A stretch of DNA of 64,000 nucleotides from Gari tellinella. Taxonomy: Eukaryota; Mollusca; Bivalvia; Cardiida; Psammobiidae. This document shows positions 49,218 to 58,768 of this stretch, piece by piece. Below the pieces are notes generated by a model, which was given only the letters and a program-made list of their open reading frames with translations, searched no databases and was not told the DNA's origin. Every line of letters starts with the position of its first letter. Positions within the stretch are counted from its first letter, which is position 1. The position numbers and the translations under genes are program-made. The stretch spans positions 41,728,623 through 41,792,622 of the forward strand of contig OV277861.1 in the NCBI GenBank assembly GCA_922989275.2. The letters are read 5' to 3'.

Positions 49218-49769
49218 TTTTCAATAAAATTTTATTTTACTGATGCAGATATCATTTTTCTGTATCAAATTTTAATTGTCTAATCGATACATGTGGCTCC
49301 CAATTCTCGCAAAGATATGTGAATAAAATTAAATGAAATGCACACCCTTTTTTAATGTAGACGTTTCTTTTTTGTCTGGTTATATATACTTTGGTAAAAT
49401 ACATGTAGAATTCTTATTTCACGGGGAAAATCTAGATAGCTTGCTTTACTTCTTGAGTATATACTATAAAAAAAAATTCTTCAAAACTGAGCTTTAGGTC
49501 AGAATATGGTGTTTGGTCATAGAAAAGGGTGTGTTTATGGTGTTATTCTCTTTTTTGTATTAGGATGTATTATATGGGTCAAAGCATGCGTCTGGCACCT
49601 GTGTTTTCCATTGGGGTTAAAATACTTTTCCTTACATTGTTTTTTTCACTTCATTCGCTAAATATGTAAAATCTCGGTCAAACAATGGACCATGGCACAG
49701 TATTGTTTGGTTTATCCGCAATTGCCAGGGCCTTTTCATCATGTCGCTGTGTAGCACAACTGCACTAGG

Positions 49770-49850
49770 ATCTGCAAACAGTGTGGATCCAGACCAGACG
49801 CCGAAGAACTTTACGTTTGATTAGCATCCAAACCATTGGGTACGTGTATC
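49770..49850. repeat. Decayed family A hairpin
   Basis: GCAAACAGTGTGGATCCAGA CCAGACGCCGAAG, then TTTGATTAGCATCCAAACC. 49218-49769 and 49851-50030 have no gene. Repeated at 59321. Confidence 0.5.
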
Positions 49851-50029
49851 GAAGATTCTTCTGCGATTAGGTTTTAACCTTAAGTCTAAATCTTGCATTA
49901 TAGGATAAAAACGAACTCGATTTATTTCTAAGAACAGGATTGCCCAGCTTAAATGTAGGATAACCCCCTAGTCAGAAACAAAACCTGACCCCACGGACAC
50001 GACTCTTATGCCCCTAGGCTATTACTCAC

Positions 50030-51240
50030 CGACTACTAATCCCACGAATCGCTACGAATTGGAAAATTCTAGGAGTTCTTACCTGATTCGCAGTCAATTC
50101 TTGCAATTCGTGGGCGGTCGGGGACTCGTGGCAAAAGTTTGAGCTGTTCAAAGTTTGGGCCAAGAACTCAACGAATTGAACATTTGGTAGTTATGAACAG
50201 TGGTAATTACGCTATTCCTGCCCATTGACGCGTTAATCTATGCGTAAGAAACGCATAGTGAACGGTTAACAAACGGTTAACGCCTAACGATTTTAACGCG
50301 TTTAAACGCGTTAATAAACGATTATACCAGAGATGTTGCGATTGGTGCGTCAGTTTTTCGTTTCACGCAGAATGTGCCTTAACTTAAAGCGCATTTTGAT
50401 TTACTTTTCAATCCGCATTAAGTGGTCACCTGTCTATGACCTATTTTGTGTCGCAGTGCCGTAAAACCCAACTCATCCATCCATCCATCCTGTCTTCAAA
50501 ACTAGAAGCCTTCGGCCTTCGTGGCCAATTCCTGCGCATCACAACTCCAAACCGTTGTGAAATACCGTTTCACAACGGTAGAGCATAGATTATTTCTAAA
50601 TTAACCCACGCTTCATGGTGACAGTAACCGTCAATGATCTATACTTTTCCTTAAAAGAAATTAACCAGACTTATATTTCCATGGTAACCAAGTTACTGAG
50701 GGTCTGAGAAGGGGAATCAAATCCATAGTCAACATTGACTGAAGGAGGCCAGCAACAAGCGGGTCTGAGAAGGGAACTAACTTGTGTGTGGCACCTGTCA
50801 AAACACTGATCAGAATCACCAAAACGCTTGCTAGGTAGTATATCGGTTGTGACACCAAGCGTTTAGCTGACACCAGTGTTATGTACACTCAGCAGGGCAC
50901 CTGTTGATTGACTATGCCAATTAAGAGACACACGCCAGTGAAGTCTCGGCTAATGGGGTCCGTCGGCTAAGTGATGACCGTTTCATCCGGGCTCTTTTAA
51001 ACGCGTAAAGAAACGGTTAGGAAACGCGTTTAACGAAACGGATAATAAACGCGTAAGAAAAGCGTAAGAAACGCGTAAAGAGGGTAGGAATAGCGTATTT
51101 ACCACTGTAATTCGTAACAAATTCGTAGTGCATTCGTAGGATTCGTAGCTGATTCGTAGGATTCGTAACTTAATCGTAAACAGCTTTTTGGGCGTTCGTA
51201 GTATTCTTAACTTATTCGTGGGATTCGTGAGTACTAGTTG
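50030..51240. mobile_element. Foldback with ATTCGTAG-rich and TTACGC-rich arms
   Basis: CAGTGGTAATTACGCTATTC CTGCCC (50199) is inverted at 51075-51108 (GGGTAGGAATAGCGTATTTA CCACTG). Outside these, ACTAATCCCACGAATCGCTA (50034) faces GGATTCGTAGCTGATTCGTA / TTCGTGGGATTCGTGAGT at 51120-51235. Inner flanks are repeats of AACGCGTTTA and AACGGTTA. It encloses an E remnant (50378-50440), (ATCC)n at 50472 and a CCGTTGTGAAATACCGTTTC ACAACGG hairpin. No transposase. Confidence 0.55.
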
Positions 51241-51379
51241 GATACCTTTTTTCCTGTAGCCAGAAGTCTGAGAGTTAATACCAGCTTCACTCCGGTATAT
51301 AGATTTGGTCTCACGTGAGTTTCTCTCCTCTGCATGGATGACTGTTTCGGAAACTGCAACAAGGGTCGTTGTAAGGAGG

Positions 51380-51545
51380 GAACACTGTAGCATCGATAAT
51401 GGGAACTCGGTTTTAGTATCTCTTCCAGGACCATTAGTAAATTAATTTGCAGTAGCGGAGGCTCGAACCAGCGACCCATGCGTTACAAGTACAACGTGTT
51501 ACCTTTAGAGCACGAATTCACTTGCTCTTGAGTAAGTCTGCATGG
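51380..51545 (-). mobile_element. tRNA-derived SINE fragment
   Basis: On the minus strand, TGGTTCGAGCC at 51470-51460 is a good pol III B box. GTGCTCTAAAGGTAACACG upstream is a weak A box about 35 nt away. ATACTAAAACCGAGTTCCC downstream looks like the conserved body of bivalve SINEs as I remember them. It is too degraded to be a working tRNA. Confidence 0.5.
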
Positions 51546-51559
51546 TATTGTCTATAATA

Positions 51560-51592
51560 AAAGAAATAATAATGATGATGATAATAATAATG

Positions 51593-51625
<33 letters not shown>
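51560..51625 (+). repeat. (AAT)n / (ATG) microsatellite
   Basis: AATAATAATGATGATGATAA followed by about 14 AAT units. Copy at 61111. Confidence 0.9.
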
Positions 51626-51626
<1 letters not shown>

Positions 51627-51655
51627 TACCAATAATGATAATGTGGATTACATAC

Positions 51656-51862
51656 AGAAGAGTCTCTCTATGACGACCATTAAGTTGTGTCAAATATAAG
51701 TCGTTTAAGACAGGTGACTGCTTAAAGCAATGTGAAAGTGAAACAGAAAGCTCCTTCAGGAGCTTTCTGTTTCACTTTCACATTGCTTTAAGCTGTAAAC
51801 CTGTCTTTTATACAGACAATTAGCCTTCTTGTTAGTGGTCGTAATAGAGAGGTTCTACTGTA
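51656..51862. mobile_element. MITE family D
   Basis: AGAGTCTCTCTATGACGACC ATTAA to TTAGTGGTCGTAATAGAGAG GTTCTACTGTA. Hairpin 51716-51801 is nearly perfect, with arms GCAATGTGAAAGTGAAACAG and inverse; the sister copy at 33262 has GCAAGGTGACAGTAAAACAG, again changed on both arms. Confidence 0.75.
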
Positions 51863-51974
51863 TTTGGATCACAAACCAATTTTCTATATGGTCCACGTAT
51901 ATATCATGCCAGGTTCCTCTAGAGGCCCCTTGTCTGAATTCAAACTACATGTATTTATAAAGGTTATCACAAAA

Positions 51975-52177
51975 AAACTTCGACTAGAACGTATTAAAGA
52001 TTAGTTGTCATTGTCAAGGAAACAATTTGTTTGCGTTGCCAACGTGACAAATGCAAACACATTACAACGAACCCAAAACATCGACTAGAACGTATTAAAG
52101 ATTCGTTGTTATTGTCAAGGAAACAATTTGTTTGCGTTGCCATCGTGACAAAGGCAAACACATTATGTACCACGAAC
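51975..52177 (+). repeat. Two-copy tandem repeat, 101-bp period
   Basis: CGACTAGAACGTATTAAAGA TTxGTTG, TCAAGGAAACAATTTGTTTG and GCAAACACATTA occur twice with few differences. Confidence 0.8.
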
Positions 52178-52229
52178 AGTATGCATTTCATATAACATTT
52201 TCCTCACAATAGGCTGTATAAGTTGCCTT

Positions 52230-52300
52230 AGCAAACAGTTTTGATTGAGATGAGACGCCACCTATAGCGGCGTCTGATCTCAATCAAAACTGTTTGGCAA
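52230..52300. repeat. A-type hairpin with heavily covaried arms
   Basis: AACAGTTTTGATTGAGAT pairs with ATCTCAATCAAAACTGTT; the usual core is AACAGTTTGGATCCTGAT. The tip CGCC...GGCG is retained. Copy at 61781. Confidence 0.75.
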
Positions 52301-52379
52301 TTGTATCGATATGTATATTATTCAGTTATACCGGTACTTTCTGAAATCTGACTTTGAAGCAAAAATACAGACACTACTA

Positions 52380-52625
52380 TTAACTCGTCATCCCCTGAAA
52401 CTTCCAATGGACAATTCCAATTTACAATAAAGACTGGTCCACTTTCGACTATATAGGGTTGTTTTTTTAATAATATATTTCAAAATGACAAACAGTGAAG
52501 TCCCTGATTAGAGGGCTCCTACAGGAGCCCTCTTATCAGGAACTTCACTGTTTGCATAAGACCAGTGTACTCTTAACAGGTACACTTTTGGTAAAGGACG
52601 CATATATGCGTCACTAGGGCTCAAA
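52380..52625 (+). mobile_element. Family H element, complete
   Basis: TTAACTCGTCATCCCCTGAA, AATGGACAATTCC, GACTGGTCCACTTTC, hairpin 52485-52556 (AAACAGTGAAGTCCCTGATT, tip GGGCTCCTACAGGAGCCC), TAAAGGACGCATATATGCGT CACTAGGGCTC. Confidence 0.75.
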
Positions 52626-52714
52626 AGGTTAAACCAGATGATAATATCATCATTAATATGTAGCGACGATCGAAGGGTCTATAACAATCACCGAGATGGT
52701 TAAAATTGGCGGTT

Positions 52715-53090
52715 AACCCTTTCAGCCCTAAATTTCTCTTGTGGGTATTCATTATCCGTTTGGACTCTTCTACTACAGGCATTATGAACCAGTCTACTGT
52801 TGATTTTTTTATATGGCAACCAAAAAGAATGGGGAAAAAATCAAACAGTGCAGACCCTGCTCAGAGGGCATATGTAATCAGTAGTCTCCTCAGATGGCTG
52901 TAGGGTTGAAAGGGTTAAAAAGGTTATCCATTCACCAATGCAAAAAGAAAATTAAAAATGTTCTGTTCTCTTCTTGTTTTTAGGACAGATGGCCATTTAA
53001 AGCAAACTTTTTGAAAACAGTTAATACCAAGATCAGAGGGTCACATCTTATCAGGGTATACACTGTTTGTCATATTGAAATACAATGACA
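52715..53090 (+). mobile_element. Two family H variants
   Basis: 52713-52917: TTAACCCTTTCAGCCCTAAA, AGTGCAGACCCTGCTCAGAG, end GTAGGGTTGAAAGGGTTAA (inverted to its start). 52985-53090: GACAGATGGCCATTTAAAGC, GAAAACAGTTAATACCAAGA TCAGAGG, ATACACTGTTTGTC. Confidence 0.6.
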
Positions 53091-53289
53091 AATATTAACC
53101 CTAAATAGTCAAACATGGATAAGAATCATGTGGAAACTGAAATTGCCCATATGAAGTGTCCGGGAGGAAAGGTTTAAAGCGAGTTCGAGATATCCTACTT
53201 TTACTGTAATTCTAAACTTGAAACCAGATTTATAACGACAATTGTTCAGCAGACGCTAATAACATGGTGATGAAAATGTTCGAAGAAAT

Positions 53290-53635
53290 ACGGTGCCCCC
53301 TCTCTACAACGATACCCAATTGGAGACACAGAATGTGTGTGTTGTTCGGAGGGAAGGAAGGAAACGCAAGACTTGGCTTACATTTCCAAACAGCTTGAAT
53401 CCAGATCAGACGCCGCGTACAACGCGGCGTCTGATCTGGAGTCGAGCTGTTTGTCACTCGTCATTATGTTGTTTAAAGGTCAAAATGTCCAAAATGTGAC
53501 TTTGAGAAAATCAGCAAATGATATTGCAGCAGTAAAAGCGTTGGAAATAATTGTCTTGTTTAGGGAACTGCGAAAAGCGTTGTTGTAAGGAGTGAGTTGT
53601 TGTTCGAAGGGTCGTTGTAGGGAGGGAGCACTGTA
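53290..53635. mobile_element. MITE family I with A-type core
   Basis: GTGCCCCCTCTCTACAACGA to GGTCGTTGTAGGGAGGGAGC ACTGTA. Hairpin 53388-53452 (CTTGAATCCAGATCAGACGC, tip CGCGTACAACGCG). The right half has TTGTTTAGGGAACTGCGAAA. Confidence 0.75.
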
Positions 53636-53808
53636 CAGACAAAATGACAGATGTAGGCGTGTGTTTAAAGCAGCTGCCAGTCGTAGAACAATCTCGATTA
53701 ACAGAGATAAGAAATTAGCACATACAGAAACAAAGGGAAGGTAAGTGTCGTTGTTTATTGCACTGACTTCCTTATGCAATGTTCGTAAACAAGCAAGTTT
53801 TGTGACTG

Positions 53809-54056
53809 CAGGGCTGCCATTTCTCCGGATTTTTCCTAAAACTTCGGATTTTTTCCTAGTATATGGTAGCTTAAAGCAGACTGAAAGTAAAGCAGAATGC
53901 GCCTTAAGACGCATTCTGCTTTACGTCCAGCCTGCTTTAAGTAGTCACGTGTCAACAAAACTAGAAACAGACGATTGGGATAAAGGTACGATTCGTAAAA
54001 TCAAACTTGAACAATGCAAATCTTAGGATATTTCATGTGAACATATGGCAGCCCTG
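53809..54056. mobile_element. MITE family L with E-type hairpin
   Basis: CAGGGCTGCCATTTCTCCGG to GAACATATGGCAGCCCTG. E-type hairpin about 53870-53941 with tip TGCGCCTTAAGACGCA. The CAGGG ends are hAT-like, but no matching 8-bp duplication is evident. Confidence 0.75.
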
Positions 54057-54129
54057 TAACTGTCATCTGTTGAGGAACGGGTGAATCACAATGCTCCTAA
54101 ACCCCGTTTGTGAACAATCAAGCAACACA

Positions 54130-54610
54130 TATTTCGATCCCCTCTCTCTGTCTTACTGGATGTTTATCTCTATTTCACTTTGTCTCTCTGCATGTCTCTC
54201 GATGCATCTGCCTCTCTATCTATGTACATGTATGTCTGCCTGTCAAGGAATCTATGTATCCCCCTCTCTATCTCTGTCTCTATGTATATATATATTTATA
54301 TATATCTCTGTCTGTCTGTGTCTCTGTATCCCCATATATATGTCTGTCTGTCTATATATCTCTCTTTCTGTCTATCTTTCACTCCCTCTCTATTTATTTC
54401 TGTCTCCCTCTCTCTCTGTCTGTATGTCTCTCTTTCTCTGTCTCTCTCTCTCTCTCTGCATATACCGGTACATATCTCTTTGTCTTTCTGTATGTCTGGG
54501 CCTATCTGTATCTCTCTGTCTATGTCGCTCTGTCTGTCACTCTTTCTCTCTCTGTCCATATCTCTGTGTGTCTCTCTCTGTCTTTATGTATCTCCCTCTC
54601 AAAACAGACC
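54130..54610. repeat. TC/TCTG/TATC polypyrimidine microsatellite
   Basis: Low-complexity CTCTCTGTCTGTC with TATATA interruptions. Long Ser/Leu/Cys-rich open frames on the plus strand are artefacts. Copy 1 of the direct repeat is last verifiable inside it. Confidence 0.85.
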
Positions 54611-55134
54611 TTGTTTTCTCTGTTGTGATAGACAGCTTTTAGAATTATTCAGTAAAGAAAAACCCAACAACACGTTTTTATACTATATAATATACACCCA
54701 GTTTTATTTCACACATATAGTCATGGACAAGACTATATTTAGCAACCTGTCTTGGAGAACAATACAGACAGCACTGTCTGTGGTCAATAAATGTGTGATA
54801 AAAGTGGGGTTTTTGTATGTATATTTTGTTCAACAAATACACGTACATGTATATAGCAGAAAACTGCAATTAGACAGTTAGCGGGGGCACATGTCTAAAT
54901 GGTTGCTTTTTAAATACAGTTCTACACAGTACACATATTCTTCTGTACATGTTCTTTTATTACTGTAATGCAAATACATGTAGTTTCTAGACTCACAAGC
55001 TTTGCTACTCTTAACAAAATTCGTTTAGCGTTTGTTAGTTAAATGTATGTTTAAGAACCATTTGGTTAAAGCTTATGTTAAGAAAACATGTTTGTAAACA
55101 CCGGTTTTAAATAAAGTTCCTTTTATTATGTAGC
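54611..55134. other. No gene or repeat recognised
   Basis: AT-rich sequence between two pyrimidine tracts; possible LINE tail AACACGTTTTTATACTATAT. No supported coding sequence. Confidence 0.4.
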
Positions 55135-55374
55135 TCTCTCCCTCACTGTAGCTGCCTATGTATACATGTATATGTATGTCTATGTCTCTGTATCTCTGTC
55201 TGTATGTATGTTTGTTTGTGTGTCTCTGTCTGTCTGAGTGTCTCTGTCTCTCTCTTCCTCTCTCTCTCTCGATCTTTGTCTCTGTCTCTCTCTGTCTATG
55301 TCTGTCTGTGCCTCTCTCTATATATATCTCTCTCTTTCTTTCTCTCAACTCCTCTCTATCCCTCTCATTCTACT

Positions 55375-55406
<32 letters not shown>

Positions 55407-55425
55407 ATATTTTCCCTCAGCTATA
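55135..55425. repeat. TC/TCTG polypyrimidine microsatellite
   Basis: Same composition as 54130-54610, ending in pure (TC)n near 55375-55405. Confidence 0.85.
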
Positions 55426-55643
55426 TAATTAGCCATCGATAAGCATTCTTTTCAACCTATTTTAACAAATAGTATAAAAATAGATGTTTTTATGCCTATG
55501 ACTGACTTTTGCGATGGGTATAGATTTACGGATGTATCATAATACATGTATACGCGTTTATTAGTTTGGAGAGAAATCGTCTTCTCTTCTGTACTAATCG
55601 TTCAATGTCCGTATTAGAGCTACTGAAATCATGTATGTGATGT
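55426..55643. repeat. Family B end fragment
   Basis: About 55550-55595 reads ACGCGTTTATTAGTTTGGAG AGAAATCGTCTTCTCTTCTG TA, a decayed B right end. Confidence 0.45.
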
Positions 55644-56003
55644 GTAGTGTTCCCTCTCTACAACGACACCCAACGGGAAATACATATTGTGTGTGTTGTT
55701 CGGAGGGAGTCGTTATAGGGAGGGAACATTAAGACTTGGCTTACATTTGCAAACAGAGCTTGAATCCAGATCAGACGCCGCAAAACGCGGCGTCTGATCT
55801 GGATTCAAGCTGTTTGTCACTCATTATTATGTCTCTTCTATACGTATAAGTAACGTTGAGAAAAATCAGCAGACGACAATTTTAAGCAGACGATATTGCA
55901 ACATTAAAACGTTAGACATGATTGTCCTGTTAAGGGAACTGCGGCAAGGGTCGTTGTTAGGAGGGAGTCGTTGTTGGGAGGGTCTTTGCAGAGGAGCGCT
56001 GTA
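55644..56003. mobile_element. MITE family I with A-type core
   Basis: AGTGTTCCCTCTCTACAACG to GGTCTTTGCAGAGGAGCGCT GTA. Inner repeats GGAGGGAGTCGTTATAGGGA. Hairpin 55750-55817 with tip GCCGCAAAACGCGGC. GTTAAGGGAACTGCGGCAAG at the right. 56004-56355 holds no gene. Confidence 0.75.
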
Positions 56004-56355
56004 CATGTATCCACTTCTGTCAAAAACATATTATTTACGCTTACCTTTGTAAACATCCCATAAAATTCGCCCGCGAATGCCATGCAATGCAGTTTTGTAA
56101 CATACTTCAACAGGCATTATATACCATGCGGATACTTGACATACATACTTTATGCTTATCGTTCGATGAAGATCGGAAAACGTAATCGGAAGTAGGCGAT
56201 TACTCACGGAAATCTTCGTACAAAATGACGTCAATTCCGCAAAACAGATGTAAAGTGTTTTAGATGTGTATCGCGCTTACATCAAAGTAAGCTGGCCGTC
56301 AGCCACTTTCTGTTCAAGGTGTATGACGAACTTGCCATTGGCTAAATAAACACGA

Positions 56356-56618
56356 AGAGTGGATAAGATGTTATTCTTCCCCTTTTAAACGAAACGCAAA
56401 CGCAATCACTGCAATTAAGACAATTGCGATTCTATATAAAACTGAAATATTTACGATTTTGTTTAAAATCCGAGTGACAAACAGTTTGGAGCCTGATCAG
56501 ACGCCGGGTAACCCGGCGTCTGGTCAGGCTCCAAACTGTTTGCAATTAAAATAATAGTTTTTTAAAGCATTAAGCATAAGCGCGTTCATTATGAAAAAAT
56601 AACGTCTACTCCACTGTA
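56356..56618 (-). mobile_element. MITE family B, diverged
   Basis: GAGTGGATAAGATGTTATTC, TTTTAAACGAAACGCAAACG, strong hairpin 56476-56544 with tip CGCCGGGTAACCCGGCG, right end AATAACGTCTACTCCACTGTA-like sequence (TA at 56618). 56619-56935 holds no gene. Confidence 0.75.
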
Positions 56619-56935
56619 GAAATATTTGATTGGGGAAAAATGCCTCGCATATTTTACGAAAGTTGGGTGCACTTGGTTCAAAAGACTTGATAGAGAAGAT
56701 GATACTTATAGATACATACAAATCATAATATTGCACATAGGTCAGGAGCTGATCCGGGATTTCAAGGGAGAGGGCACAGCTAAGGGAACGCACATGTACT
56801 GATCCAAAGATGTTTTTGTTTGTTTAAATATGAGCACCGCCCATGTAATTAATGTAGACTGTGGCCGAAGTTTCAGGACAAGTTAGGCTAAGGAGCCATG
56901 CACTTGTTTTACCCAATACCCAAGCGTCTGTTTCT

Positions 56936-58078
56936 ATAATCAGCCAAAAAAGAAAGTACCCACTTTTGTATTCTAAATTATCAGCGTCTTATTCATAAAC
57001 TGTATTTAAATTTTATTTTATAGAAAGAAGCAGACGACATGAAATCATTGTGGCTAAATAACTGGCACATTGTATTGAAAATAAAAGGTCCATAACTCTT
57101 TTTCTGAAAACAGCATTTTTGCTTAGAATTTTTGTTCCATTGAAGAGAAACAATTGTACTCATATTTAGCAGCTAGAACTTTTTCTTAAAGAAAACAAAA
57201 TCACATTAGACTTTCATTCATGACAAAATTCACGGCGTTATTGAGACTAGAAAGTCTTATAATATCAAATTACCTCCCTTTGAATTGAATAAAGAACAAA
57301 CTTTAAGTGTTTCACTTTCGTTGCATGTGTCATTTAACCTGAATGTTTTTACTGGAATACATTGGTGATCATATGGGCCTTTAAAATCTCAAACAAAACT
57401 GGAATTGATAAAGTACTGTAAAAGATATGGAGATTGAAATTTTACTTAATGTAAACAGGAACGTATATTATAGATATAATCTACGTTCCTGATGTAAAGT
57501 AAATGTAACAAGTGGGAAACTTACTTTTTTGCTGAGTATATTAAACTGACCTGCGAAGAGTCCCGCTTTAAATCCTATAGAACACATGTGGGACGAACTA
57601 GGACGTCAAGTTGGAACAAATCACACAATCAACACGGCAAATGACTTGGCATCAGCGTTACAAGTTAAATTGAACAATTTTCCTGTGTCGTTATTACAGC
57701 GTTACGTCAACAGCGTGCGCCGCCGATTCACGACATGCATTGGACAAAATGGTGGACACATGAGATAATGACTCCAAATCAATATTTACAGCCCAATTTG
57801 GGTGCTTATACCACATTCAAAATGAAATTAAACCTTTCTTGTTTGTGAACCCAGTTTTATCGAAGAAAGTGTCATTTTTGAAATCGACCCCTATGTCATT
57901 TCGCTCAATATTTTACAATAAAAAAAAGATCGTGTCGACTTCAATTTTTCACAGAATGTCACTTAGGAATTGTTCTTCAATCCAGATAAAAAGAATAGTC
58001 AGAAAATATTTCAGTTCCTAATAAAATTATATAGATAGAAATATACGATGGGTACATTCTTTTTTGGCTGAGTATAGT
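56936..58078 (+). mobile_element. Tc1/mariner element remnant
   Basis: TATAATCAGCCAAAAAAGAA AGTACCCAC at the left is inverted at the right as TGGGTACATTCTTTTTTGGC TGAGTATA (58040-58070). A third copy of this end, GTGGGAAACTTACTTTTTTG CTGAGTATA, lies at 57515-57540, so either a short derivative is nested or the element rearranged. Only the transposase C-terminus remains. Confidence 0.65.
57550..57768 (+). pseudogene. Tc1-like transposase C-terminal remnant
   Basis: PAKSPALNPIEHMWDELGRQ V, then NDLASALQVKLNNFPVSLLQ RYVNSVRRRFTTCIGQNGGH MR and TAA. SPxLNPIEHxWDELGRxV with the third catalytic acid (the E of NPIE) and the Q..V.SMRRR.QACI..NGGH-type tail are hallmarks of Tc1-family DDE transposases. 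A TGA directly precedes the first Pro, and the first two catalytic Asp residues and the DNA-binding domain are absent. Inactive. Confidence 0.8.
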
Positions 58079-58250
58079 TTTGAAAACAGGTTATCCGACT
58101 TAAAGCGTGTCGAAAGTAAAACAAAATGCGCATTAAAGCGTATTCTGTTTACTTTAAGCCGACTTTGTGCAACCACCTGCTATGATATTAGAAAACATGT
58201 TTTATGGTGTATATTCTTGACTGTGAAAAGTGGAATTATTTTCTTCAATG
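58075..58250. mobile_element. Family E element, diverged
   Basis: GAAAACAGGTTATCCGACTT AAAGC, hairpin GTCGAAAGTAAAACAAAATG CGC / GCGTATTCTGTTTACTTTAA G, AACCACCTGCTATGATATTA G, TTCTTGACTGTGAAAAGTGG AATTATTTTCTTC. Confidence 0.6.
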
Positions 58251-58367
58251 TTGGTTGGAAAGGTCTTGACACAGGGAAGACACTTGCCAAGTATAAAAGG
58301 CCCAGGTGCAATAATGCAAAAGTTTTAGCGAAGGTTAAGGTTTTTTGACACAGACAGACGGACAAAC

Positions 58368-58768
58368 AAACCAACTGCAACGTGCAAACCGAGTGACCCA
58401 GCAACAACAAACCCCGTCGGTGCAAAGCTTAAGCTCACATCAAGAGATGTTTGTTGCACTATATAATTGACTCCCTTCCAAACATACAACGGTTTAGGAA
58501 GCCTCATTTGCAACGTACCACGTACGTTACATAACTCTCCCCTCCGAGAAGTCTCATCCCGAGATTTGGACCCTGGGAGAACCGTGGGCAAGGCAACTCC
58601 GGTCTGGCAGTGGTCATTATCCTACCGCTGCCACATTTATAGCGTGCACACCGAGAGACTCAGCAACAACAAACCCCGTCGGTGCAAAGCTTAAGCTCAC
58701 ACTAAGAGATGTTTGTTGCGCTATATAATTGACCCACTTCCAAACATACAACGGTTTGGGAAGCCTCA
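58368..58768 (+). repeat. 262-bp tandem repeat cut at the duplication junction
   Basis: GCAACAACAAACCCCGTCGG begins at 58401 and 58663. Both units continue TGCAAAGCTTAAGCTCACA, GAGATGTTTGTTG, ACTATATAATTGAC, CATACAACGGTTT and AAGCCTCATT. The second unit stops exactly where copy 2 of the long repeat begins. Confidence 0.8.

Larger units (their letters stand above)
49218..54449 (+). repeat. Long direct repeat, copy 1
   Basis: Identical, wherever I compared, to 58769-64000 (offset 9551). All open frames in the two copies translate identically. It starts at TTTTCAATAAAATTTTATTT. The four T at the junction also occur in both flanks, i.e. microhomology. The right end cannot be seen because copy 2 leaves the window, so copy 1 may be longer. 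Confidence 0.9.

Noticed and set aside
51455..51530. Functional tRNA gene
   Set aside because: The B box is good, but the A box and anticodon stem are poor and no acceptor stem forms. A SINE is more likely.
53480..53914. 144-codon minus-strand ORF (and 63031-63465)
   Set aside because: It spans family I and L elements. It appears in both copies only because of the long direct repeat.
54091..54881. Plus-strand open frames up to 233 codons rich in Leu/Ser/Cys
   Set aside because: They come from TC/TCTG microsatellites. All three frames are open and low-complexity. The same holds at 2533-2901, 5255-5795, 29867-30354, 48205-48453 and 55158-55442.
58064..58348. 94-codon ORF downstream of the Tc1 remnant
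   Set aside because: It crosses a family E hairpin and a dispersed repeat and has no domain.
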